This document shows, in pieces, positions 42,210-49,468 of a DNA stretch of 64,000 nt (position 1 is the stretch's first letter; each line of letters starts with the position of its first letter). Source of the DNA: SURF-13 sp041695325 (GTDB taxonomy: Bacteria > Pseudomonadota > Gammaproteobacteria > SURF-13); NCBI GenBank assembly GCA_041695325.1, contig JBGFRC010000009.1:1-64000 (forward strand). Reading direction: 5' to 3'. Under the pieces are notes generated by a model. That model made no database searches. It saw only the letters and a program-made list of their open reading frames with translations, and had not been told where the DNA came from. A program made the translations under genes and the position numbers.

Positions 42210-42497
42210 TCGATTGACGTTCCCCCACTTTCCCACGACGGGTTAGAACCTGCCTGCAGCAGGCAGGCAAGACTAAACTTGCTTTTTGAAGTCCTCAACC
42301 AGCAAGGAGGACCTGCCTGCCGCAGGCAGGGAGGACCATGAAGCGCACCAAATACAGTGAAGAGCAGACCTGCCTGGCGGCAGACAGGTCGCCTACGCAT
42401 TGCGCCAGGGTGAGTCTGGAATGCCGCCTGCCTGCCGTCAGGCAGGGTTGCCAATGCTTGCCTGCTGCAGGCAGGCCGGACTTCAAAAACGGGTAAA
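42210..42497 (+). mobile_element. IS3-family 5' end remnant riddled with palindromic elements
   Basis: Starts near 42200 with TGACGTTCCCCCACTTTCCC. From the ATG at 42338 the sequence encodes MKRTKYSEEQ, then, once a 20-nt palindrome (42369-42388) is removed, IAYALRQGESG, then MP, and after removal of another 20-nt palindrome (42427-42446), VANAC. This is the start of an IS3-type OrfA. Only about 28 codons remain, then the homology ends. Five palindromic elements lie in this stretch. Confidence 0.75.
42249..42475. repeat. cluster of five 19-20 nt palindromic elements
   Basis: CCTGCCTGCAGCAGGCAGG at 42249-42267; CCTGCCTGCCGCAGGCAGG at 42312-42330; CCTGCCTGGCGGCAGACAGG at 42369-42388; CCTGCCTGCCGTCAGGCAGG at 42427-42446; CTTGCCTGCTGCAGGCAGG at 42457-42475. 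Arms are conserved and the 1-2 nt centre varies. Confidence 0.92.
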
Positions 42498-42535
42498 CTC
42501 CAGTTTTAATCTGTCTATAAATGGGGGCAACGTCA

Positions 42536-42613
42536 GTGGAACCCTTCGCTACGCTCTTCCCTGCACCGCACCGCAGGGTGTTGATAAACAGGGTTTATCA
42601 ACACCCTGCTAAC
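42536..42613. repeat. 78-bp repeat, copy 1
   Basis: Identical over 78 nt to 49092-49169. It contains the 16-bp inverted repeat GCAGGGTGTTGATAAA / TTTATCAACACCCTGC with a 5-nt loop. The two copies, in direct orientation, bracket the repeat-protein operon. Confidence 0.93.
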
Positions 42614-42643
42614 AGGAAAAAATGCTTTACAGGGCAGTTTTTT

Positions 42644-43375
42644 TCAGAACTCACGGGGGCCTTTCGGGAAAAGGACAGAGTGATAAAAGAGGCTCCTCCT
42701 CAGGGCATCAGAACTGACCATTATCATGTCTTCTTTATTTACCTTCAAGCCGTCTACATATTTCCCATCCTGCGGCTCAGTAACAAGTGCGGCATTCTCA
42801 ACCCATATCTTTTCAAACTCTCTTATCAAGAGGGTTGTATTGCCGAAGGCCGGGTCTGCTAAAAATACCCTGCCTTCTGCCACGCCCTTGAATACGACAA
42901 AGTGCTTATAATCCCTGATAACTATCGGGACTATGGACGGCCTGTTGAGTGTAATCAGGCCTTCCACATCGGTCCTGTATCCAGCAGCCTTGTACCCCAT
43001 GGACTCGGCAAATTTCTTTATGTCCAGAAGGGAGAAGCCCTTCCGCTCTATTATCTTACCCACATCGCCAACCTTGAACATGACATCAATGACATTTTCC
43101 TCGCTTACGTTTTCACCAAGATAGTAGTTGAATATGGTCGCAACAGAGGCAGCGCCGCAACTATAGTCAAGTCCCTGCATGATGATATTCCTGTCCCTAA
43201 AAGCAGAGAATGGCTTTACCTTGGGCCTCAGGGTTGTCTTTCCAAAGGAGCTTCCTACAGAGATATTCATCTCAGCCTCCCTTTCCTCTGCAAGGGATGC
43301 CCGGGGCAGAGAGAGGCTGAGTAATATCTGTACAGTTACTATAATAAAGATTTTCAAATAAATTTTCGTCTTCAC
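42644..43375 (-). CDS. exported C39-type cysteine peptidase (FapD-like)
   Basis: 243 residues. Signal peptide about 1-29 (KIFIIVTVQILLSLSLPRASLA). The C39 peptidase domain has oxyanion Gln67 and catalytic Cys73 in MQGLDYSCGAASVATIFNYY, His158 in IRDYKHFVVFKGV and Asp174 in FLADPAFGN, the complete C39 set. There is no ABC-transporter part, so it acts alone outside the inner membrane, as proposed for FapD. Start GTG with CAGGAAG. Last gene of the operon, 12 bp after the 139-residue protein. Likely substrates are the co-encoded proteins with LSxxE...AQG motifs (inference). Confidence 0.86.
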   Translation of the reverse strand: MKTKIYLKIFIIVTVQILLSLSLPRASLAEEREAEMNISVGSSFGKTTLRPKVKPFSAFRDRNIIMQGLDYSCGAASVATIFNYYLGENVSEENVIDVMFKVGDVGKIIERKGFSLLDIKKFAESMGYKAAGYRTDVEGLITLNRPSIVPIVIRDYKHFVVFKGVAEGRVFLADPAFGNTTLLIREFEKIWVENAALVTEPQDGKYVDGLKVNKEDMIMVSSDALRRSLFYHSVLFPKGPREF

Positions 43376-43387
43376 TTCCTGTCTCTT

Positions 43388-43807
43388 TTACGGCGCATAG
43401 TTGATCGCGCTGAGGATATTGCTTACATTCACTCCCCCAGGAACACTTGAATTTATCAGAACGATTATGTTCACAGGCACATTGACCGCTGAGCCAATCG
43501 CATTTACGGGCGCAAGCGCTCCTTGCTGGGCGCTGCCGTTAAGCATTATAGAACTGGCGAGAGTAAATGTGTTTGTCCCTGACAGATTTAATGTGGTTGC
43601 GCCATAATTATTCACCACGGAATTCGTCAATGAGTTGTTGCCGCCTGAAAACGTATTTGCATCTATCAGGAAGGTCAGGCCCTGAGCATATATGTCGTCC
43701 ATATCCGAGTCCGACAGTCTCACCAAAGGCCCAGCGTAGGATGGCGAGGCTGCCATGATCAGAAACAGCATTGCCATAAATATCCCGATTTTCTTTGTGA
43801 TATTCAT
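43388..43807 (-). CDS. small exported protein with LSDSDMDDIYAQG motif, candidate minor subunit
   Basis: 139 residues. Signal peptide about 1-25 (IFMAMLFLIMAASPSYA). Directly after it comes VRLSDSDMDDIYAQG (29-43), resembling a double-glycine-type leader, then LTFLIDANTFSGGNNSLTNSVVNNYGATTLNLSGTN, rich in Asn, Ser, Thr and Gly, and a hydrophobic beta-prone C-terminal half. No Cys or Trp is visible. I do not recognise a named family. The leader motif and composition match the large repeat protein upstream, suggesting a minor or nucleating subunit (inference). It begins 1 nt after the preceding stop codon. Confidence 0.75.
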   Translation of the reverse strand: MNITKKIGIFMAMLFLIMAASPSYAGPLVRLSDSDMDDIYAQGLTFLIDANTFSGGNNSLTNSVVNNYGATTLNLSGTNTFTLASSIMLNGSAQQGALAPVNAIGSAVNVPVNIIVLINSSVPGGVNVSNILSAINYAP

Positions 43808-43808
43808 T

Positions 43809-44177
43809 TCATTTCACCCCTCTCTTCACTATGTCTCCACATATCTGGTAGACTATCCTCTCCTTTCCGAGGAACTGCCATATTACCTTTACGTTAATGA
43901 ACCCGTCGTTGTCCTTTGCGTACTGCTTCTTTGCTGAGGCCACGCTTGACGTAAGGACATTGTTCATGAGCTGGGAAAGCTGCTTCTCGTCTGCCGGATA
44001 GTTAAGGGTATAGACATAACATGTATTGTCCGCTACCTTGTAAGCGCTGAAGCCTCCGTTCCCGAAGGAGATGATGAAGTCCTTCTCTGCAGCAAAGACA
44101 TTAACAGCAACAAAAAATAAAATCAGAAACAGGCATGCCGGAAATATTTTCAGTCCTTTGTCTGTTAACCTTTTCAC
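43809..44177 (-). CDS. exported protein of the repeat-protein operon, unknown function
   Basis: 122 residues: signal peptide about 9-29 (LKIFPACLFLILFFVAVNVFAAE), then a compact domain KDFIISFGNGGFSAYKVADNTCYVYTLNYPADEKQLSQLMNNVL...DGFINVKVIWQFLGKERIVYQICGDIVKRG with two Cys that could pair. GTG start. No leader-like AQG motif is present, so it is more likely a chaperone or accessory factor than a subunit. I do not recognise the family. Confidence 0.68.
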   Translation of the reverse strand: MKRLTDKGLKIFPACLFLILFFVAVNVFAAEKDFIISFGNGGFSAYKVADNTCYVYTLNYPADEKQLSQLMNNVLTSSVASAKKQYAKDNDGFINVKVIWQFLGKERIVYQICGDIVKRGVK

Positions 44178-44202
44178 TTTTTATATCCCTTCAAGAATAA
44201 TT

Positions 44203-44226
44203 CAGGGGGGGCAAAAGCCCCCCCTG
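44203..44226. terminator. strong hairpin after the repeat-protein gene
   Basis: CAGGGGGGGC / GCCCCCCCTG, a perfect 10-bp stem with AAAA loop, 14 bp after the stop of the 1110-residue gene. No T run follows on the minus strand, so partial termination or mRNA protection is likely. Either would give more of the large protein than of the genes downstream. Confidence 0.7.
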
Positions 44227-44239
44227 TTGTGTTACAGAA

Positions 44240-47200
44240 TTACCAGTTAATAGCGGTCTGGCTGTTAACCTGTGTCATTGTAATTCCAGAAGCACCTGTT
44301 ACGCTGGCAATGTTCTGCCCGTAGTTCACTGCTGATGAAACCACATTGCCCACGAGCAATGCGCTGATTCCAGCCTGTGAGCCGTTGAGCTGAACAGAGC
44401 CATTGTTGTTGTCCTGCGGACCGATTACAACAACGTTTGTGATGGCCTGTCCCATGGTTGCATCATTTTCAGCATACTGGGTGTTTGCCTGGCTCACAGT
44501 TGTTCCGAATGGCACTGCCCCGGTGATATCGGCTATGTTCTGGCCAACATTCACTGCTGACATGGCGGCATTCAATATAGAAAGACCGCTCGCGCCATTC
44601 TGTGAGTCATTGAGCTGGACTGAGCCGTTGTTGTTGTCCTGGACAACAGCTATATCATTCAATACAGTCTGCTCTGCTTCGACCTCTGCAAATGCAAACT
44701 GATCATTGGACTGCTCAACGAAGTTGAGTCCTATCGGGTTAAACACACTGGCGATGTTCTGTCCGACATTGACTGCAGATGTTGATGCATTGAGTAATGA
44801 CACTCCGTCTGCACCATTCTGCGAGCCGTTGAGCTGTACAGATGAGTTGTTGTTGTCCTGGAAAAGGGATATCGATGCAAAGAATGTTCCTGCATTCGTT
44901 ACATCCTGCTCTGGTCCGCTGTCAATCACTGCCGACTGCGTATTGGACTGAACAGCTATATCCAGGCCGACGATATCAAACAGGCTCGCCACATTCTGAC
45001 CAACATTGGCTGCTGAGTTTGATACATTGGACAGGCTCATTGCACTCGCCCCGTTCTGTGACCCGGTCAGTTGTACAGAGGCATTGTTGTTGTCCTGTAA
45101 AAAATCAACCTCAAGGACTAATGAGAGGTTGTTCACCTCCTGATCCACCTCTGAGAAGAGAAATGCAGTCTGGTCATTGGACTGTATTGCAGCATTTATA
45201 TTGACGATGGAGAAAAGGCTCGCCACGTTCTGTCCTGTGTTCATGGCAGATGCGGCTGTGTTGGCCACAACCAGTCCTGTGGCCGCGTCCTGTGCACCAC
45301 CTGCTAGCTCAACGGAGCCGTTGTTGTTGTCCTGGAACAGGGGTGCTGAGATTACTATAGCCTCATTGTCAATGGTCTGCGTTGAGGTTGTCAGGCTCTC
45401 TGCATACTGGTCATTTGACTGTAATGCAATATTCACTATTGCAAAGTCAATGCCGCTTGCAATATTCTGTGCAATATTGGCTGCAGAGTTCGCAGTGTTG
45501 GCTATCACCATGCCGGATGGATCGACCTGGGCACCCTCCACCTGAACAGAGCCATTGTTGTTATCCTGGCCGATGGTCACCTGCGCAAAAAGGCCATAGT
45601 TGCCTATGGGTTCCTGTGTTACCCATGTGTTGTTGAGCGCCACCTGGTCATTTGACTGAATGAAGAGGTTCCCAAAAACCAGGTTTCCTGCACTCGCCAC
45701 ATTCTGTCCGATGTTCATTCCTGACTGCGCTGTATTGGCAAGGATCATGGTTGATGTGCCATCCTGTGCAGAGTCATTCAACTGGACAGATGAGTTGTTG
45801 TTGTCCTGGAAGCTGGTTATTGTTACGAAGCCGTCATCGTTTGTGATGTCCTGGAATGACCAGTTGCTCCAGAAGTACGAATTGTCAGCAAACTGGATAT
45901 TCTCCTGCACTATTCCATTGAAGCCGAAGATCGCAAATGAATCTGCCACATTCTGTCCTATGTTCATTGCCGAGCCTGCAGTATTGGCAAGTATCATGGA
46001 GTCTACATCTACCTGCGCATCGTCATTCAACTGGACAGAGTTGAGGTTGTTCCTCTGCAATAGGGAATCGCCTGTTTCTACATCCTGATCCATTGACCAG
46101 TAGGTATAGTTGGAGGCTATCTGCTCATTGGACTGCAAAGCAATGTTGACAGCAACTATACCGCTCAGGTTTGCCACATTCTGGCCTATGTTCATTCCTG
46201 AAAGCGCTGTGTTTGCAATTGCCATTGAATCTGAGCCTGCCTGTGCAGAGTTATTCAACTGGACAGAGGCATGGTTGTTGTCCTGCAGGAATGCGTCATC
46301 AATATTGACCACACTCTGTGTTGGTGATTCAAAGGAGAGGGCACCGTTCGAGGCTTCCTGGTAGTTTGACTGGCTGATGATGTTCAGTCCATCGATGCCC
46401 ACGGCATTCACCACATTCTGGCCTATGTTCATGGCTGAGTTTGCCGTGTTTGCAAGCGCCATGGTGGCTGTGCCTGTCTGTGCATCTTCATTCACCTGAA
46501 CAGCGCTGTTGTTGTTGTTCTGGAGTTCTGTGTCCTCTACATTCACTATATCCTGGTATGCATATACCTCATTGTCTGCATACTGCTCATTGCTCTGTGT
46601 GGCGCTTAAGGATACAAGGCCGGTCACATCCAGCACATTCTGGGCAACGTTCATGGCAGATACTGCCTTGTTGTCAATGAGCATTCCAGATGCACCTGCC
46701 TGTGCATTGTCATTAAGCTGTACAGAGCCGTTGTTGTTGTTCTGGATCGGGTCTACAAGGTCCAAATTTACGATGCTCTGGTAATCCTCTTCATAATTTA
46801 TGGCTGTCTGGAGGTTTGACTGCCCGATAGTCACGTCTACAGACCCGGTAACAGTACCCACCATCTGTCCTATGTTCTGGGCAGAGCCGGCAACATTGGA
46901 CATAGACATCCCGCTTGCCCCAGCCTGGGCATCATCATTCACCTGAACAGATGAGTTGTTGTTGTTCTGCCCTGTGACAATGCCGCTATTGAAGATTTCC
47001 TGCACCTGGTATCCGGTGTTCACTGCCACCTGCTCGTTGAATGCTATCGAGCTGACACCAGATGAGGTTGTCACACTCGTTACCCTCTGGTAGATGTTCT
47101 TTGCAGAGTCAGCGGCATTAAGGATTGACATTGCACTTGCTCCTGCCTGTGCAAGGTCATTGAGCTGTACAGAGCCGTTGTTGTTGTTCTGGTCTGTAAC

Positions 47201-47572
47201 ATCTCCGCCATTGGTTACATACTGCTCAGAATCCTTGATATTATCGGCATACTGGAAGCTTGTGGCGGTTGTGCTGAAGCTTGTTACAGAAACGTATGCA
47301 TCTATATCCTGCTCGATGTTGACAGCAGATGCAGTCACATTCCTTATATCCAGACCTGATGCGCCTGACTGTGAGTCTAGATTGAGCTGGACAGAGTCAT
47401 TGTTGTTCTCCTGTCCTGTAATATCTGTTGGGTTATCAATAAACTGGATGCCCTGGGCGCTGACAGAGCCGAGTTCTTCCTCTGACAGGGTTTTCATTCC
47501 TGCCGATGCGGGGAAGAACGGAACCAGTGCCAGTCCCAGTGTCAGTGGGGCTGTTATCAATTTTCGTTTCAT
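44240..47572 (-). CDS. 1110-residue exported repeat protein, candidate functional-amyloid subunit
   Basis: Signal peptide about 1-24 (TLGLALVPFFPASA), then the leader-like MKTLSEEELGSVSAQG (26-41). The rest is 14 imperfect repeats of about 70-80 residues. Each has a first half of the type QDNNNxSVQLNxxAQxGxxxMxxANTxxSAxNIGQNVA and a second half of the type QSNxQxAxNxxxxQ. Asn, Gln, Ser and Val dominate; I see no Cys. Such evenly spaced N/Q-rich motifs ending in NxGQN resemble the repeats of Fap amyloid subunits (FapC), though the units are longer and more numerous. AGGAGAAAGG precedes the ATG. An adhesin role is the alternative. Confidence 0.85.
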   Translation of the reverse strand: MKRKLITAPLTLGLALVPFFPASAGMKTLSEEELGSVSAQGIQFIDNPTDITGQENNNDSVQLNLDSQSGASGLDIRNVTASAVNIEQDIDAYVSVTSFSTTATSFQYADNIKDSEQYVTNGGDVTDQNNNNGSVQLNDLAQAGASAMSILNAADSAKNIYQRVTSVTTSSGVSSIAFNEQVAVNTGYQVQEIFNSGIVTGQNNNNSSVQVNDDAQAGASGMSMSNVAGSAQNIGQMVGTVTGSVDVTIGQSNLQTAINYEEDYQSIVNLDLVDPIQNNNNGSVQLNDNAQAGASGMLIDNKAVSAMNVAQNVLDVTGLVSLSATQSNEQYADNEVYAYQDIVNVEDTELQNNNNSAVQVNEDAQTGTATMALANTANSAMNIGQNVVNAVGIDGLNIISQSNYQEASNGALSFESPTQSVVNIDDAFLQDNNHASVQLNNSAQAGSDSMAIANTALSGMNIGQNVANLSGIVAVNIALQSNEQIASNYTYWSMDQDVETGDSLLQRNNLNSVQLNDDAQVDVDSMILANTAGSAMNIGQNVADSFAIFGFNGIVQENIQFADNSYFWSNWSFQDITNDDGFVTITSFQDNNNSSVQLNDSAQDGTSTMILANTAQSGMNIGQNVASAGNLVFGNLFIQSNDQVALNNTWVTQEPIGNYGLFAQVTIGQDNNNGSVQVEGAQVDPSGMVIANTANSAANIAQNIASGIDFAIVNIALQSNDQYAESLTTSTQTIDNEAIVISAPLFQDNNNGSVELAGGAQDAATGLVVANTAASAMNTGQNVASLFSIVNINAAIQSNDQTAFLFSEVDQEVNNLSLVLEVDFLQDNNNASVQLTGSQNGASAMSLSNVSNSAANVGQNVASLFDIVGLDIAVQSNTQSAVIDSGPEQDVTNAGTFFASISLFQDNNNSSVQLNGSQNGADGVSLLNASTSAVNVGQNIASVFNPIGLNFVEQSNDQFAFAEVEAEQTVLNDIAVVQDNNNGSVQLNDSQNGASGLSILNAAMSAVNVGQNIADITGAVPFGTTVSQANTQYAENDATMGQAITNVVVIGPQDNNNGSVQLNGSQAGISALLVGNVVSSAVNYGQNIASVTGASGITMTQVNSQTAINW

Positions 47573-47685
47573 TTTCCTTTCTCCTTTCTTGAGTTTATTT
47601 TTTAAAAACCCATAAGGTTTCTAAGATAAAAATCGAATAATTTAATAGATTCCATTTATCGTTCACATCTTAAACTCCTCCTTTT

Positions 47686-48051
47686 TTATTCCTTTATACT
47701 TACCCTGTTAGTAATGTGACCCCTGCCTTCTGACTTTGCAGTTTCGTCCCAGAGGATTATCTTTCCCTCATGGTGGTCTTTAAAAGACCCGCCATATGAA
47801 ACGACCATTCCCTTTGCGAATATGGCATCCATCTCCTCGTTGCTGATCTCTGAAGAATGTCTGCCATATGTCTGCCATATTTGCCTTCTCTCAACTCCGG
47901 CAGGGAGAGCCGATATATGCCTCACTTTCTGGGTGGAAGATAAGGCCGGGATCAGGCCCTCGCCTACTGGAGCCCTAACTGCCTCTTCTGCCTTTACCGT
48001 TAAGGGCAAAAGACAGATAAGGAGCCAGATTATCAAAATCGGTCTTTTCAT
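47686..48051 (-). CDS. small exported protein, first gene of the repeat-protein operon
   Basis: 121 residues. Signal peptide about 1-21 (PILIIWLLICLLPLTVKAEE). A middle region with VERRQIWQTYGRHSS leads to EISNEEMDAIFAKG (69-81), which resembles the leader motif of the two other exported proteins but lies far from the N terminus. A basic tail follows (SFKDHHEGKIILWDETAKSEGRGHITNRVSIKE). The ATG at 48051 follows AGGTGAG, part of which comes from a degenerate palindromic element. It lies about 72 nt downstream of the start predicted from the sigma-54 promoter. Family not recognised. Confidence 0.7.
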   Translation of the reverse strand: MKRPILIIWLLICLLPLTVKAEEAVRAPVGEGLIPALSSTQKVRHISALPAGVERRQIWQTYGRHSSEISNEEMDAIFAKGMVVSYGGSFKDHHEGKIILWDETAKSEGRGHITNRVSIKE

Positions 48052-48133
48052 CTCACCTGCCTGCAGCAGCATTATCAGGAAATATAAAGACTGCTGTGGC
48101 TAAAGTTGCTATCGAATCTGTCAATGTTCATTG

Positions 48134-48150
48134 AGCAATGAGCGTGCCAT
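48134..48150 (-). promoter_or_regulatory. consensus sigma-54 promoter of the repeat-protein operon
   Basis: Minus strand ATGGCACGCTCATTGCT: GG at 48148-48147 and GC at 48136-48135, spaced by 10, with the full TGGCACG-N4-TTGCT consensus. Predicted start near 48123. About 210 bp of AT-rich DNA upstream contains partial dyads (around 48216-48240 and 48270-48302) that could bind the activator. Confidence 0.85.
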
Positions 48151-48364
48151 TCTTTAAATACCTTGATTTTATTGGATTTATCAAGAGCGGGGCTTTATTG
48201 ATGTAAAGCCTTTGGACAGATTTAAAGTTTATCGTCCAGATGAGTTAATCGATAAATCAATCAGTTAACATGCAGATAAAATGTGTAAAAACATCTGTGC
48301 AAATGTAAGTTTATGATGCACATCAAAATAAGGCATATGAGCTACCATCGAAAAGTGTGTAAAT

Positions 48365-48932
48365 GAAAAAGGCGCCGAACGCGCGCGTGAGCTGCTGCTC
48401 GTCCCGCAACGCCCGAATCAAGTCTGGTCGGCGGACTTTATGAGCGATACCCTTTATCACGGTACCTGTTTCCGCACGTTTAACGTGATCGATGACCACA
48501 ACCGCGAGGCCCTGGCCATCGAGATCGACACCTCTCTGCGTGCGGCCCGCCTGGTGCGTGTCTTTGAACGGTTGAAGGCCGAGCGGGGGCTGCCGGACGT
48601 ACTACGCGTGGACAACGGCCCAGAGTTCCTGAGTCAGGCGCTGGTCGCGTGGTGCCACGCCAACGGCGTATTGATCCACCATATCCAGCCAGGCAAGCCG
48701 AACCAGAATGCCTGCATTGAACGCTTCAACCGGACTTATCGTAACGAGGTCCTGAACCTGTATCTGTTCCACCATCTGGACGAGGTGCGGGAAATCACCA
48801 GCCGCTGGCTGATCGAGTACAACGAGCTGCGGCCACACGATGCGCCGGGTGGGTTACCGCCCTGTGTTTATGTTACCAGGAACGCCGAAAACTCTACTTT
48901 AGAACTGTCTACTTGACGGGGAAGCTTACGGT
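48365..48932 (+). pseudogene. IS3-family transposase orfB, 5'-truncated
   Basis: The frame is open from about 48356 and gives ERARELLLVPQRPNQVWSADFMSDTLYHG...VIDDHNREALAIEID...LRVDNGPEFLSQALVAW...HIQPGKPNQNACIERFNRTYRNEVLNLYLF...YNELRPHDAPGG, stopping at 48916. The catalytic Asp, Asp and Glu of the integrase core are present, but the N-terminal third and orfA are missing. It ends with the motif TTGACGGGGAAGCTTACGGT (48913-48932), the same kind of IS end as at 40297 and 40323, in the same orientation. Confidence 0.88.
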
Positions 48933-48991
48933 CAGACTGGAACTTGAACGCCTGGATGGACAGGGTTTTGTTGAGGCGCAACTAACAGGGT

Positions 48992-49165
48992 GTTGATAAA
49001 GTCCATCCTGGACTTTATCAACCACGCAAAGCAAAAATGCGATTTTTGCTTTGCTTCATTTTTCAAACACTTCCGTGTTTGAAAAATGGCGGTGGAACCC
49101 TTCGCTACGCTCTTCCCTGCACCGCACCGCAGGGTGTTGATAAACAGGGTTTATCAACACCCTGC
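48992..49165. repeat. multi-hairpin element, copy A
   Basis: Consecutive inverted repeats: 48992-49022 (14-bp stem, TCC loop), 49026-49054 (13-bp stem), 49057-49088 (14-bp stem) and 49129-49165 (16-bp stem). Copy B at 51630-51777 has the same order of stems with compensating changes. The last part is the 78-bp repeat shared with 42536-42613. Confidence 0.9.
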
Positions 49166-49169
49166 TAAC

Positions 49170-49468
49170 CCGTGAAAAATATCGTGAATATGATCTCAAG
49201 CCTGGTAATCAGGTTTATATCTGGCCACAAAACCCGCGAGTGTTTGTAGGAGAAAAAATTGATGAAATTACCCGGCGTCCTTTGACAGCGCCGGGGTATC
49301 CGGCATCTTCCCGGACTGCATTTACCGGATCATCAGGCAATCGTTCGTTTGGTTGCAGATAGCCTTTGACCGCCGTCAAGCCTATCTGGAGAAATACACT
49401 ACTAAATCCTGCAAGGTCAACCCTTTTCAAGTCTCACTGGTCAAACCAGTGGCTTACCTATCAGCGAG
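49170..49468. other. gene-poor stretch with a possible gene remnant
   Basis: The plus frame just after the hairpins reads REKYREYDLKPGNQVYIWPQ then NPRVFVGEKIDE and stops at 49360-49362. It looks like a piece of a real protein (perhaps an OB/TOBE-like tail), but I cannot assign it. No promoter or RNA gene is evident; the stretch ends at the stop of the barrel protein gene. Confidence 0.35.

Noticed and set aside
3140..42475. The CCTGCCTGC palindromes as transcription terminators or operators
   Set aside because: Many lie inside coding or IS sequence, in no constant relation to gene ends or starts.
44240..47572. Regularly repeated DNA words (TTGTTGTTGTCCTG and similar) suggesting a CRISPR array
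   Set aside because: Spacing is about 210-240 nt, the intervening sequence is coding and similar between units, and a single open frame spans everything.
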